64,000 nt of DNA from contig NZ_BSUL01000001.1 in NCBI RefSeq assembly GCF_030161575.1, positions 3,019,809 to 3,083,808 on the forward strand, read 5' to 3'. Positions 16,427-25,137 of this stretch are shown in pieces; positions within the stretch are counted from its first letter, which is position 1; each line of letters begins with the position of its first letter. The position numbers and the translations under genes were made by a program. The DNA is from Arenivirga flava. GTDB lineage: Bacteria > Actinomycetota > Actinomycetes > Actinomycetales > Microbacteriaceae. Below the pieces are notes generated by a model. That model ran no database searches and was not told the DNA's origin. It saw only the letters and a list, made by a program, of their open reading frames with translations.

Positions 16427-17625
16427 GCGAGCGCACCCGGCGCGGCAGCGCGCATCCGCTCTCCTGGCCCTGGTGGGCGCAGTCGCTCGCGATCTTCGCG
16501 GTCACCCGCATCCCCACCACCTGGCTGCTGCTCGCCGCGGCCGCCCGCCAGGAGGCGAACCCCTTCACGGATGCGGCGCCCGGCTACGCCGACTTCGCCA
16601 CGATGTGGGACGGCGCCTGGTACGCGCTGATCGCCGAGCACGGCTACCCCTCGCAGCTGCCCGTGGACGACGCGGGTCACGTCCGCGAGAACGCCTGGGC
16701 CTTCATGCCCGTCTACTCGGCCGTCGTGCGCCTGCTCATGCTGGCGACGGGCCTGCCCTACGACGTGCTGGCGGTCGTGGTCGCGGTGGTCTGCGGCGCG
16801 GGGGCCGCGGTCGTGCTGCACCGCCTGCTGCTCGACGTGCTGCCGGCCGGCACCGCCGCCTTCGCCGTCCTGCTGTTCTGCGTCGCCCCGGTCTCGCCGC
16901 TGCTGCAGCTCGGTTACGCCGAGTCGCTGTTCGCGCTGCTGCTCGGCGTCGCGCTGCTGCTCGTGCAGCGAGGCCGCCTGCTCGCAGCCTTCCCGGTCGT
17001 CGCGGTGCTCGCGGTCACCCGCCCGGGCGCACTGCCGCTCGCGCTCGCCCTGCTGCTGGTCTGGATGCTGCGGCACCGCCGCCAGCGGCGCGAGGGCGTG
17101 CCGTTCCCCACCGCCGAGCGCTGGCGGCTCGGCGCCCTGGCCGTGTGGAGCGGATGCTGGGGCCTGGTCTGGCTGGTCGCCGCCGCGATCGGCACGGGCT
17201 CGCCGACGGCCTACACCGACACCGAGCTGGCCTGGCGCAGCGCCTACCTCGGCCGGCAGGAGCTCGTGCCCTTCACGCCGTGGTTCCAGGGTGCGCAGTG
17301 GTGGGTCGACGACGTGCTCGGCCCGATCGCCCTCGTGCTGCTGCTCGCGCTCGTCGCGGTCGCGCTCCTCACCCCGGCGGTGCGGCGGCTCGGCCCGCTG
17401 CTCGTGGCGTGGACCGTCAGCTACGGGCTGTACCTGCTGGCGGTGTGGTTCCCGCAGTCGAGCACGTTCCGCATCCTGCTGCCGGCCTTCCCGGCACTCG
17501 GCGCCGTCGCCGCGCCGCGCTCGCCGTGGTTCCGGTGGCCGCTGGTCGCCGCCTGCCTCGCGGGCCAGCAGCTCTGGATCGAGTGGTGCTGGCTCGTGCT
17601 GGGAGCCGACTGGACCGTTCCGTGA
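16408..17625 (+). CDS. PIG-V-type membrane mannosyltransferase, GT-C fold
   Basis: 405 residues with about ten hydrophobic segments. Near the N-terminus, DFATMWDGAWYALIAEHGYP holds the acidic motif of polyprenyl-phosphate-dependent GT-C enzymes (WD..WY), followed by ENAWAFMPVYSAVVRLLM and PVSPLLQLGYAESLFALLLG, both typical of the PIG-V-like family. Such enzymes move mannose from polyprenyl-phosphate-mannose to glycolipids or glycans on the outer face. The acceptor is unknown. The GTG start overlaps the dapE end by 19 bases, suggesting co-expression. Confidence 0.78.
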   Translation: MADARLSERTRRGSAHPLSWPWWAQSLAIFAVTRIPTTWLLLAAAARQEANPFTDAAPGYADFATMWDGAWYALIAEHGYPSQLPVDDAGHVRENAWAFMPVYSAVVRLLMLATGLPYDVLAVVVAVVCGAGAAVVLHRLLLDVLPAGTAAFAVLLFCVAPVSPLLQLGYAESLFALLLGVALLLVQRGRLLAAFPVVAVLAVTRPGALPLALALLLVWMLRHRRQRREGVPFPTAERWRLGALAVWSGCWGLVWLVAAAIGTGSPTAYTDTELAWRSAYLGRQELVPFTPWFQGAQWWVDDVLGPIALVLLLALVAVALLTPAVRRLGPLLVAWTVSYGLYLLAVWFPQSSTFRILLPAFPALGAVAAPRSPWFRWPLVAACLAGQQLWIEWCWLVLGADWTVP

Positions 17626-17658
17626 TCGATTGATTTCCGGATCCCCTCGCGTTGCAGG

Positions 17659-17664
17659 GATAAT
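17659..17664 (+). promoter_or_regulatory. Candidate -10 box of the DUF3117 gene
   Basis: GATAAT in an AT-richer patch, 29 bases before the ATG at 17694. A ribosome site AAAGGGGAGC lies between them. TTGATT at 17630-17635 is too far away (23 bases) to be a standard -35 box, so only the -10 is proposed. Confidence 0.35.
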
Positions 17665-17693
17665 GGGGGAGTAAGCCACGAAAGGGGAGCACG

Positions 17694-17870
17694 ATGGCAG
17701 CGATGAAGCCCAGAACCGGTGACGGTCCCATGGAAGCCGTCAAGGAAGGGCGACTGATCATCGTGCGGGTGCCCCTCGAGGGCGGCGGACGACTCGTCGT
17801 CTCGGTCAACGACGCCGAGGCGAAGGAACTGCACGACGCGCTCGGCGCGGTCGTGGCCGCCGCGTCCTGA
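17694..17870 (+). CDS. DUF3117 small conserved actinobacterial protein
   Basis: 58 residues starting MAAMKPRTGDGPMEAVKEGR, the highly conserved opening of the DUF3117 family, then IIVRVPLEGGGRLVVSV and a C-terminal helix. The family is restricted to actinobacteria and has no known role. It has a good ribosome site, a probable promoter of its own and a strong terminator behind it, so it is a monocistronic, probably well-expressed gene. Confidence 0.93.
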   Translation: MAAMKPRTGDGPMEAVKEGRLIIVRVPLEGGGRLVVSVNDAEAKELHDALGAVVAAAS

Positions 17871-17885
17871 CGCACCGAGCACGAA

Positions 17886-17925
17886 CGAAGCGGGCGCCCG
17901 ATCCTCGGATCGGGCGCCCGCTTCG
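17886..17925. terminator. Bidirectional hairpin terminator
   Basis: A perfect 18-bp stem (17886-17903 with 17908-17925) closes a CTCG loop. It sits 15 bases after the DUF3117 stop and 11 bases beyond the stop of the convergent methyltransferase gene, so it can serve both. No clear U-tract follows, which is normal for actinobacterial terminators. Confidence 0.85.
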
Positions 17926-17936
17926 TCCGTGCGGCC

Positions 17937-18566
17937 TCAGCCGCGCTTGACGAGCTGCAGCAGACCGTCGCCGAGGGGCGAGAGCGAGGCGATCACCGCA
18001 TCCGACGTCGCGATCTCGGTGAGCAGGCTGCGGATGCCCACCACGGTGTCCTCGCGGCGCACCGGATCGGCGACGCGGCCGTGGAACAGGGCGTGGGTCA
18101 CGAGCACGAGTCCGCCGGGACGGACCAGGCGCAGGCCGTGCTCGACGTACTCCAGGATCGACCCGGCGTCGGCGTCGACGAGCACGAGGTCGTAGCTCTC
18201 CTCGTTCATGCGCGGCAGCACGTCGAGCGCACGGCCGGTGATGAGGCGGATGCGGTTGGCGGGGACGCCGCCGTCGGCGAACGCCTTGCGGGCGGCCTGC
18301 TGGTGGTCGCTCTCGAGGTCGATGGAGGTGAGGTGCGCCTCGGGTGCGCCGCCCAGCAGCCGCAGGCCGCTGACGCCCGCGCCGGTGCCGATCTCGATGA
18401 TCGTGCGCGCCCGCAGCGTCGCGGCCAGCACGGCGAGCTGCGCGCCGGTGGCGGGCGAGACGCTGTCGATGCCGAGCTCCTGCGCCGTGCGGCGCGCCTC
18501 CAGCACCGCCGCGGACTCGACGACGAAGTCCTCTGCGAACTTCCAGTTCAGCTCTCGTTCCACCAC
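17937..18566 (-). CDS. SAM-dependent O-methyltransferase (class I, caffeoyl-CoA type)
   Basis: 209 residues. The SAM-binding loop is IIEIGTGAGVSGLRLL, followed by LTSIDLESDHQQAARKAF, DLVLVDADAGSILEYVEHGL and LRPGG-like LRLVRPGGLVLV. This matches the small O-methyltransferase found next to tatB in many actinobacteria (Rv1220c in M. tuberculosis). The substrate is unknown. GAGGAGG nine bases upstream supports GTG 18566; the next codon is also GTG. It is divergent from tatB. Confidence 0.9.
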   Translation of the reverse strand: MVERELNWKFAEDFVVESAAVLEARRTAQELGIDSVSPATGAQLAVLAATLRARTIIEIGTGAGVSGLRLLGGAPEAHLTSIDLESDHQQAARKAFADGGVPANRIRLITGRALDVLPRMNEESYDLVLVDADAGSILEYVEHGLRLVRPGGLVLVTHALFHGRVADPVRREDTVVGIRSLLTEIATSDAVIASLSPLGDGLLQLVKRG

Positions 18567-18649
18567 GTGCTCCTGCCTCCTCGGCAACTCTAGGGCGAGC
18601 ATCCCTCGACCCGCAGGAGGCGCGGCGGTGGCGGCGTTAGTCTGTCGTC

Positions 18650-19012
18650 GTGTCCTTCCTCGGCTTGACCTTCGACAAGCTGCTGCTCATCGGACTGCTC
18701 GCCGCCCTGCTGCTCGGGCCGGAGCGGCTGCCGATCTACGCGAAGAAGCTCGGCGAGCTCGTGCGCTCGCTGCGCCGCATGACCGACGGCGCCAAGAGCC
18801 GCATGCGCGACGAGATGGGTCCGGAGTTCGACGACATCGACTGGCAGCAGCTCGACCCGCGCCAGTACGACCCGCGGCGCATCATCCGCGACGCGTGGGC
18901 GGAGCAACCGGACCGGCCGACGGTGAAGCCCGCGGCGCCGCAGGCGGCGCGCATGCGGGCGCAGGCGCTCGACACGACGAGGCCCGCGCCGTTCGACTCC
19001 GAGGCGACCTGA
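18650..19012 (+). CDS. tatB: Sec-independent translocase subunit TatB
   Basis: 120 residues. One N-terminal membrane helix (LTFDKLLLIGLLAALLLGPE) with the conserved GPERLPIYAKKLG hinge is followed by an amphipathic helix and a charged tail, the TatA/B layout. Its length and position between the methyltransferase and mrp match actinobacterial TatB. It would recognise twin-arginine signal peptides with TatC, which is not in this window. TAGTCT six bases before the GTG points to leaderless expression. Confidence 0.9.
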   Translation: MSFLGLTFDKLLLIGLLAALLLGPERLPIYAKKLGELVRSLRRMTDGAKSRMRDEMGPEFDDIDWQQLDPRQYDPRRIIRDAWAEQPDRPTVKPAAPQAARMRAQALDTTRPAPFDSEAT

Positions 19013-19037
19013 CCCGCTCACGGTCGGCGCGGCCCGC

Positions 19038-20159
19038 TCAGCGCGGTGACAGCCCCAGGCTGCGCCCGGCGAGGCCGCGACCGCGTGCGGCGAGGCGGTC
19101 GGCCAGCGCGGCGATCGCGCGTGCGGCCGGGTCCTCCGGGGCGCCGAGCACCACCGGCGCGCCCGCGTCGCCGCCGCTGCGCAGCCCCGTGCTCAGCGGC
19201 ACGCTCGCGAGCAGCTCCACGGGCTCCTGCTGCCCGGCCGAGAGCCGTCGGGCCACCTCGGTACCTCCGCCGGTGCCGAAGAGCTCCATGACCGAGCCGT
19301 CCGGCAGCGTCAGGCCCGCCATGTTCTCGACGACACCGACCACCCGCTGGCCCGTCTGACGGGCGACGACGCCGCTGCGCTCGGCCACCTCGGCGGCGGC
19401 CTGCTGCGGGGTCGTCACCACGAGCACCTCGGCCTGGGGGAGCAGCTGCCCCACCGAGATCGCCACGTCGCCGGTGCCGGGCGGCAGGTCGAGCAGCAGC
19501 ACGTCGAGGTCGCCGAAGAACACATCGGTGAGGAACTGCTGGATGGTGCGGTGCAGCATCGGCCCCCGCCACGCGACCGCGGTCGACGCGTCGTCGACGA
19601 ACATGCCGATCGAGATGGTCTTCACCCCGTGCGCGACGGGCGGCAGGATCATGTCGCCGACCTGCGTGGGCTTCTCGCCCGCGATGCCGAGGATCGCCGG
19701 GATGGAGAACCCGAACACGTCGGCGTCGACGAGGCCCACGGCGAGCCCCCGCTCGGCGAGAGCGACGGCGAGGTTGGCGGTGAGCGTGGACTTGCCGACC
19801 CCGCCCTTGCCGCTCGTGACGGCGATCACGCGGGTGAGGCTGTCCGGCCCGAACTGCTGGGCGCGCGACCGGCCACCGCGAAGGCGCTCCGTCAAGGCCT
19901 CGCGCTGCTCGCGGGTCATGACCGAGACGTCCACCCGCACCTGCTCGACCCCGTCGACCGACAGCGCCGCCTCGCGGACGTCGCGCTCGATGGAGGTCGC
20001 GGCCGGGCATCCGACGATCGTGAGGCGCAGGTCCACCGTGACGGAGCCCGCATCCGCTCGCACATCGCCGACCATGTCGAGCTCGGTGATGGGCTTGCGG
20101 ATCTCCGGGTCGATCACCCGGTCGAGGGCGCGGCGGACCGCGGCGGCGACGTCGATCAC
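19038..20159 (-). CDS. mrp: Mrp/ApbC-type iron-sulfur cluster carrier ATPase
   Basis: 373 residues. An N-terminal MIP18/DUF59 domain (residues 1 to about 80, with IVGCPAATSIERDV) precedes a P-loop domain with the deviant Walker A TSGKGGVGKST (about 116-125), VDADVFGFSIPAILG, LLLDLPPGTGDVA and NMAGL. The CxxC usually found near the C-terminal end in cluster-binding Mrp is not evident (FGTGGGTEVA instead), as in many actinobacterial homologues. The start GTG 20159 overlaps the DUF1003 stop (GTGA), so it is the last gene of a three-gene leftward operon. Confidence 0.92.
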   Translation of the reverse strand: MIDVAAAVRRALDRVIDPEIRKPITELDMVGDVRADAGSVTVDLRLTIVGCPAATSIERDVREAALSVDGVEQVRVDVSVMTREQREALTERLRGGRSRAQQFGPDSLTRVIAVTSGKGGVGKSTLTANLAVALAERGLAVGLVDADVFGFSIPAILGIAGEKPTQVGDMILPPVAHGVKTISIGMFVDDASTAVAWRGPMLHRTIQQFLTDVFFGDLDVLLLDLPPGTGDVAISVGQLLPQAEVLVVTTPQQAAAEVAERSGVVARQTGQRVVGVVENMAGLTLPDGSVMELFGTGGGTEVARRLSAGQQEPVELLASVPLSTGLRSGGDAGAPVVLGAPEDPAARAIAALADRLAARGRGLAGRSLGLSPR

Positions 20160-20656
20160 TCGCGGTTGCGGTCCTTCTCGAGCTCCTCGAGCAGGCTGCG
20201 CAGCTCGTCGCGGATGAAGTCGCGCGAGGCCATGTCCTTCATCGCCAGGCGCAGCGCGACCACCTCGCGGGCGAGGTACTCGGTGTCGGCGAGGTTGCGC
20301 TCGGCGCGCTGGCGGTCCTGCTCCATCGCGACGCGGTCGCGGTCGTCCTGCCGGTTCTGGGCGAGCAGGATGAGCGGGGCCGCGTAGGACGCCTGCAGCG
20401 AGAGGATCAGCGTCAGCGCCGTGAAGCCGATCGCCGCGCTGTCGAAGCGCCACTCCTCCGGCCCGACGGAGTTGTAGACCATCCAGACGACGCAGACGAG
20501 CGTCAGCCCGATCAGGAACCACGGCGTGCCCATGCCGCGGGCGATCGACTCGGTGATGCGGCCGAAGCGGTCGCGGCTGGGGCGTCGGCGCAGCAGGGGC
20601 TGGCGCACGCCCTTGGGCGCGTCGAGCCGGCTATCGTCGCGTGGTGCGCGGGCCAT
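20156..20656 (-). CDS. DUF1003 membrane protein
   Basis: 166 residues with two membrane helices (WFLIGLTLVCVVWMVYNS and SAAIGFTALTLILSLQASYA) and the family signature APLILLAQNRQDDRDR, followed by a long charged coiled-coil-like tail. The function is unknown. It is conserved beside the MgtE-like and mrp genes in actinobacteria. Its start lies inside the 3' end of the MgtE-like gene (26-base overlap), so the three genes are one transcription unit. Confidence 0.92.
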   Translation of the reverse strand: MARAPRDDSRLDAPKGVRQPLLRRRPSRDRFGRITESIARGMGTPWFLIGLTLVCVVWMVYNSVGPEEWRFDSAAIGFTALTLILSLQASYAAPLILLAQNRQDDRDRVAMEQDRQRAERNLADTEYLAREVVALRLAMKDMASRDFIRDELRSLLEELEKDRNRE

Positions 20657-21958
20657 CGGCCGACCTCCTCCGGGTGGTGATGCTGCTCGTATCGGTGCTC
20701 ACGGCAGCGGCGGGCTTGCTGGGCTCGTCGGGATGACTTCGCCAGTCGTCGGGCAGCAGGTGGTCGAGGACGTCGTCGATGGTCACCACCCCGAGCAGTC
20801 GGTGCTTCTCGTCGACGACCGGCACGGAGACCAGGTCGTACGAGGCGAGGATGCGGCTGACCTCGGCCAGGCTCGTCTCCGGCGTCACCGGGTCGAGGTT
20901 GCTGTCGAGCAGGGTGCCGAGCCGCTCGTGCGGCGGGTAGCGCAGCATCCGCTGGAAGTGCACCATGCCGAGGAAGCGCCCGGTGGGCGGTTCGTAGGGC
21001 GGCAGCACGACGCAGATCGCGGCGCCCAGCGCCGGCGCCAGCTCGTGGCGGCGGATGAGGGCCAGCCCCTCCGCGACGGTCGCGTCGGCCGAGACGATGA
21101 TCGGCTCGGTGGTCATCAGACCGCCGGCGGTGTCCTGGCCGAAGCTCAGCAGCAGACGCACGTCCTCCGCCTCCTCCGGCTCCATGAGCTCCAGCAGGGC
21201 CTCGCCCTGCTCCTCGGGCAGCTGGGCGATGAGGTCGGCCGCGTCGTCGGGCTGCATGCGGTCGAGCACGTCGGCCGCGCGGTCCTGGTCGAGGTGGGTG
21301 AGGATCTGCACCTGATCGTCCTCGGGCATCTCCTCGAGGGCGTCGGCGAGGCGCTCGTCGGGCATCTCGTCGACGACGTCGAACATGCGCTGCTGCGGCA
21401 GGTCGAGCAGGGTCGTGGCGAGGTCGGCGGCCTGCAGCTCGGAGTACTGCGCCACCAGGTGCTCGGCCGACTGCGACTCGCCCGCGGTGCTCTGCTCCTG
21501 CAGGTCCTTCCACTCGGCGAAGGTCGACTGGCCCTTGCCGAACGGCGAGGCGCTCGTCTTCGGACGGCGCAGGTAGACCTGCTCGATCTCCCACTCGCCG
21601 GGAGCGGATTCGGTGATCGCCACGTCCTCGACCGTCGCCTCGCCGGAGCCGTCGCGCAGCCGCATCCTGCGGCCGAGCAGTTCGGCGATCACCCGCACCT
21701 CGCCGCCGCGCTGCGCGAAGCGGCGCAGGTTGATGAGGCCGGTGGTGATGACCTGGCCGGCGCCGATGCTCATGACGCGGCCGATGGAGAGGAAGACCCG
21801 GCGCTTGCCCGGGACCTCGACGATGAGGCCGACCACGCGCGGCGAGCTGTCGGCGCGGTACACGACGAGGGCGTCGCGCACCTTGCCGACGCGATCGCCC
21901 GCGGGGTCGAAGACGGAGCATCCGGCCAGGCGGGCGACGAAGACGCGGGGGAGCTCAC
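20631..21958 (-). CDS. MgtE-N/CBS-domain protein lacking a transport domain (apparent N-terminal frameshift)
   Basis: About 442 residues once one base is restored. A PRC-barrel-like N-terminus (AGCSVFDPAGDRVGKV, VVGLIVEVPGKRRVF) is followed by the helical MgtE intracellular repeat (LLDLPQQRMFDVVDEMPDER, LDRMQPDDAADLIAQL) and a CBS pair (DTAGGLMTTEPIIV, LASYDLVSVPVVDEKHRLLG). The five-helix magnesium channel of true MgtE is absent, so it is a sensor or regulatory protein, not a transporter. The natural start is GTG 21958, six bases after TACGAT, but the frame joins only if the G5 run at 21947-21951 had one more G. As read, translation could begin only at GTG 21881, losing the PRC start. Confidence 0.85.
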
Positions 21959-21964
21959 GCGGCC

Positions 21965-21970
21965 ATCGTA
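21965..21970 (-). promoter_or_regulatory. -10 box of a leaderless promoter for the MgtE-like gene
   Basis: TACGAT on the minus strand, exactly six bases before GTG 21958. The same arrangement precedes many genes here. It identifies the natural start codon and so supports the reading that one base is missing just inside the gene. Confidence 0.6.
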
Positions 21971-22123
21971 GTCTCGGCCTCTGACCGAGCTCTGACCGGC
22001 CGGTGGCGGCGCAGCCGGTGCCACCGGGATGCGCGCTGCGAACCCCGCCGGGCCGCCGTGCGGTTCGCCGAGGGCATAGCTCAGCGCCAGCTGCGCGCCA
22101 GCCGGAGGCGCGACAATGGTGGC

Positions 22124-22624
22124 ATGAGCGCTCAGACCCCCTTCGGCCGCCGCAGCCGCGTCATCCCCACCGTGCCGACGGGGGACGTGCTCGGCGAGTA
22201 CGGCACCTACCCCGAGGCGCAGGCCGTCGTGGACCGCCTCGCGAAGGCGGAGTTCCCGGTCAGCCAGGTGGCCATCATCGGCAACGACCTCAAGATGGTC
22301 GAGCGGGTCACCGGCCGCCTCAGCTACGGCCGAGCCGCCCTCACCGGCATGGCGAGCGGTGCGTGGATGGGCCTCTTCCTCGGCCTGCTGCTCACCCTCT
22401 TCAACCCGACGGCGGGCGCGCTGGCCTACCTCGGTGCGGCCGTGGCCATCGGCGCCGGCTTCGGCATGCTCTTCAGCATCGTGACCTACTCGGCCAATCG
22501 CCGGCGCCACGACTTCACCTCGGTGCACCAGGTGGTCGCGAGCAGCTACCGCATCGTCGTCGACCCGAACCTCGGCGCGCAGGCCCGCGCCGCGCTGGAG
22601 CGCGGGCCCGCCGAACCGCAGTGA
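22124..22624 (+). CDS. General stress protein 17M-like (GSP17M) membrane protein
   Basis: 166 residues. The N-terminal domain (GEYGTYPEAQAVVDRLAKAE, VSQVAIIGNDLKMVERVTGR) is the GSP17M/YflT-type fold. It is followed by a glycine-rich membrane hairpin (GMASGAWMGLFLGLLLTLFN, GAAVAIGAGFGMLFSIVTY) and a soluble tail. The role is unknown, with the name coming from stress-induced Bacillus proteins. It is divergent from the MgtE-like operon across a 165-bp gap, an arrangement shared with other actinobacteria. ATG 22124 is preferred because homologues start near MSAQTPFGRR. Confidence 0.85.
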   Translation: MSAQTPFGRRSRVIPTVPTGDVLGEYGTYPEAQAVVDRLAKAEFPVSQVAIIGNDLKMVERVTGRLSYGRAALTGMASGAWMGLFLGLLLTLFNPTAGALAYLGAAVAIGAGFGMLFSIVTYSANRRRHDFTSVHQVVASSYRIVVDPNLGAQARAALERGPAEPQ

Positions 22625-22701
22625 GCTGAGACCGACCCCCGGAGCGCGGCACCGTCGGCCCCTGGACCCGGTTCCATCGGGCCCCGATGCCGCTCGATCC
22701 G

Positions 22702-24165
22702 TCAGGCGCGCAGCGACGCCATCCAGGCCTCGACCTCGTCGGCGGTGCGGGGGATCCCCGCGGAGAGGTTCTCGTAGCCGTCCTCCGTCACGAGCACGTC
22801 GTCCTCGATGCGCACGCCGATGCCGCGCAGCTCCTCGGGCACGGTCAGGTCGCCGGGCTGGAAGTAGAGCCCCGGCTCGATCGTGAACACCATGCCCGGC
22901 TCGAGCACGCCGTCGAGGTACATCTCGCGCCGCGCCTGCGCGCAGTCGTGCACGTCGAGGCCCAGGTGGTGGCTCGTGCCGTGCACCATGTAGCGGCGGT
23001 GGAAGCCGGCGTCGGGCTCGAGCGACTCCTCGGCGCTCACCGGCAGCAGCCCCCACTCGGCGGTGCGGCGGGCGATGACCTCCATCGCGGCCGCGTGGAT
23101 CTCGCGGAAGCGGATGCCGGGACGCACGATCGCGAAGGCCGCATCCGCCGCCTCGCGCACCGCCTCGTACACGCGGCGCTGGGCGGGGGTGAACACGCCG
23201 TCGACCGGCAGCGTGCGGGTGATGTCGGCCGTGTAGTAGCTCTCGCGCTCGACGCCCGCGTCGAGCAGGATGAGATCGCCCGGCAGCACGGGGCCGTCGT
23301 TGCGGGTCCAGTGCAGGATGCAGGCGTGCGGCCCGCTCGCCGCGATCGTGTCGTAGCCGACGGTGTTGCCCTCGGCGCGAGCGCGCCGGTCGAACGTGCC
23401 CTCCACGAGGCGCTCGCCGCGCGGATGCGCGACGATCTCCGGCAGGTCGCGCACGACGTCCTCGAAGCCGCGCTGCGTCGCGTCGACCGCGGCGCGCAGC
23501 TCGGCCACCTCGTAGGCGTCCTTGACCAGGCGCAGCTCGCTGAGCTCGCGGGCGAGCGTCGCATCCGCCTCCACCGCGTCCGCGCCGCGCGCGGCGTCCA
23601 CCCGGGCGGTGATCGCCGGGTCGGCCTCGCGCAGCACGAGGGCGTCGGCGCCCAGGCCGTCGAGCAGCGCCGGCAGCTCGAGCACGCTGCGCGTGTCCAC
23701 GCCGAGGTCGGCGGCGACGTGGCCGAGGCTCGGTCGCGCGCCCACCCAGAACTCGCCGATGTCGGAGTTCGCGTAGAACTCGTCGGTGTCGCGGCCGGCG
23801 GGCTCGCGGAAGAAGAGCGTGGCGACGTGCCCCTCGCCGGCGGGCTCGAGCACGAGCGCGGCGCCGGGCTCGCTGTCGGCGCCCCAGCCGGTGAGGTGGG
23901 CGAAGGCCGTGTGCGCGCGGAAGGGGTAGTCGGTGTCGTTCGAGCGCTGCTTGCGCTCGCCGGCCGGGATGACGATGGTCGCCCCGGGGTGCAGCGCGGC
24001 GATGCGCGCCCTGCGCTCGGCGGCGTGCGCGGCCTGCTCGCGCTGCGCCGGAGCCGGCAGCGGCTGCTCGGCCCACGCTCCGGCGATGTAGTCCTTGAAA
24101 CGGTCGGACCCGGGGGTGGTGGATCGGTTCGCCGTGGCGCGCGGTGCCTTCTGGGTGTCGCTCAT
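22702..24165 (-). CDS. Xaa-Pro aminopeptidase (aminopeptidase P family)
   Basis: 487 residues, M24B peptidase. It removes an N-terminal residue ahead of proline. The N-terminal creatinase-like domain includes DTDYPFRAHTAFAHLTGWG. The pita-bread catalytic domain shows the dimetal ligands: Asp pair in LLDAGVERESYYTADITRTL, His in YMVHGTSHHLGLDVHD, Glu in VFTIEPGLYF and Glu in GVRIEDDVLVTEDG. ATG 24165 follows GGAG and fits homologue lengths; an in-frame GTG lies 15 bases upstream. Confidence 0.94.
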   Translation of the reverse strand: MSDTQKAPRATANRSTTPGSDRFKDYIAGAWAEQPLPAPAQREQAAHAAERRARIAALHPGATIVIPAGERKQRSNDTDYPFRAHTAFAHLTGWGADSEPGAALVLEPAGEGHVATLFFREPAGRDTDEFYANSDIGEFWVGARPSLGHVAADLGVDTRSVLELPALLDGLGADALVLREADPAITARVDAARGADAVEADATLARELSELRLVKDAYEVAELRAAVDATQRGFEDVVRDLPEIVAHPRGERLVEGTFDRRARAEGNTVGYDTIAASGPHACILHWTRNDGPVLPGDLILLDAGVERESYYTADITRTLPVDGVFTPAQRRVYEAVREAADAAFAIVRPGIRFREIHAAAMEVIARRTAEWGLLPVSAEESLEPDAGFHRRYMVHGTSHHLGLDVHDCAQARREMYLDGVLEPGMVFTIEPGLYFQPGDLTVPEELRGIGVRIEDDVLVTEDGYENLSAGIPRTADEVEAWMASLRA

Positions 24166-24277
24166 CCGTCCATTCTCCACCGCATCGCGGGAGAGGCGCT
24201 CAGGTCAGCCGGGCGGGTACGCCGAGACGCCTTCCCGGGCGCGCAGGCCGGGCCCCCGCCGACTCTACGATGGGGGG

Positions 24278-25129
24278 ATGCGCTCCGGTCCGGTCGATCT
24301 GCACTGCCACAGCAGCGTCAGCGACGGCACGCAGCCGCCCGGGGTCCTCGTCGCCGAGGCCGTGGCCGCGGGGCTCGGCGCGATGGCGCTGACCGACCAC
24401 GACACGACGGCCGGATGGGATGCCGCTGCCGCCGCCGTCCGCGGCACCGGCATGACGCTCGTGCCCGGCATGGAGCTCAGCACCCGGCTCGGCTGGAACA
24501 GCGTGCACCTGCTCGCCTACCTGCCCGATCCGACGGATGCGGGTCTGCTCGCCGAGACGGAGCGCATCCGCGAGGGACGGCGCACCCGCGCCGAGGCGAT
24601 CGTGCGGCGGATCGGCGCCGACTACGCCATCACCTGGGACGACGTGCTGCTGCACACCGGCGCCGGCTCGACCGTCGGCCGGCCGCACATCGCCGACGCC
24701 CTCGTGGCCCTCGGCCTCGCCGCCGACCGCAGCGCGGCGTTCGCGGGCATCCTGCATCCGCGGGCCGGCTACTACCAACCGCACTACGCGCCGACCCCGC
24801 TCGAGGGTGTGCGCCTCGTGGTCGCGGCGGGCGGCGTGCCGGTGCTCGCGCATCCGGCCACGCACGGCCGCGGCGTGAACCTGCTCGAGGGCGACATCGC
24901 CGAGCTCGTCGACGCGGGCCTGTTCGGGCTCGAGGTCGAGCACCGCGAGAACACGCCGGACGGCAAGCGCGCGCTGCGCCGGCTCTGCGAGCGCTACGGC
25001 CTCGTGGAGACGGGCTCGAGCGACTACCACGGCAGCGGCAAGCCGAACCGGCTCGCCGAGAACACGACGGCCCCCGAGGTGCTCGAGCGCATCGTCGCCG
25101 CCGGCCGCGGCACCGACGTCGTCGGCTGA
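24278..25129 (+). CDS. PHP-domain phosphoesterase (RNase AM / YciV type)
   Basis: 283 residues. The metal-binding PHP motifs are in order: DLHCHSSVSDGTQPP, ALTDHDTTAGWD, PGMELST, the long insert GSTVGRPHIADALV, VLAHPATHGRG and ETGSSDYHGSGKPN. Close relatives hydrolyse 3',5'-bisphosphate nucleotides and short RNA 5' ends. Activity on those substrates is inferred from the family. TACGAT six bases before the ATG suggests a leaderless mRNA, divergent from aminopeptidase P. Confidence 0.9.
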   Translation: MRSGPVDLHCHSSVSDGTQPPGVLVAEAVAAGLGAMALTDHDTTAGWDAAAAAVRGTGMTLVPGMELSTRLGWNSVHLLAYLPDPTDAGLLAETERIREGRRTRAEAIVRRIGADYAITWDDVLLHTGAGSTVGRPHIADALVALGLAADRSAAFAGILHPRAGYYQPHYAPTPLEGVRLVVAAGGVPVLAHPATHGRGVNLLEGDIAELVDAGLFGLEVEHRENTPDGKRALRRLCERYGLVETGSSDYHGSGKPNRLAENTTAPEVLERIVAAGRGTDVVG

Positions 25130-25137
25130 GCGGTCGC

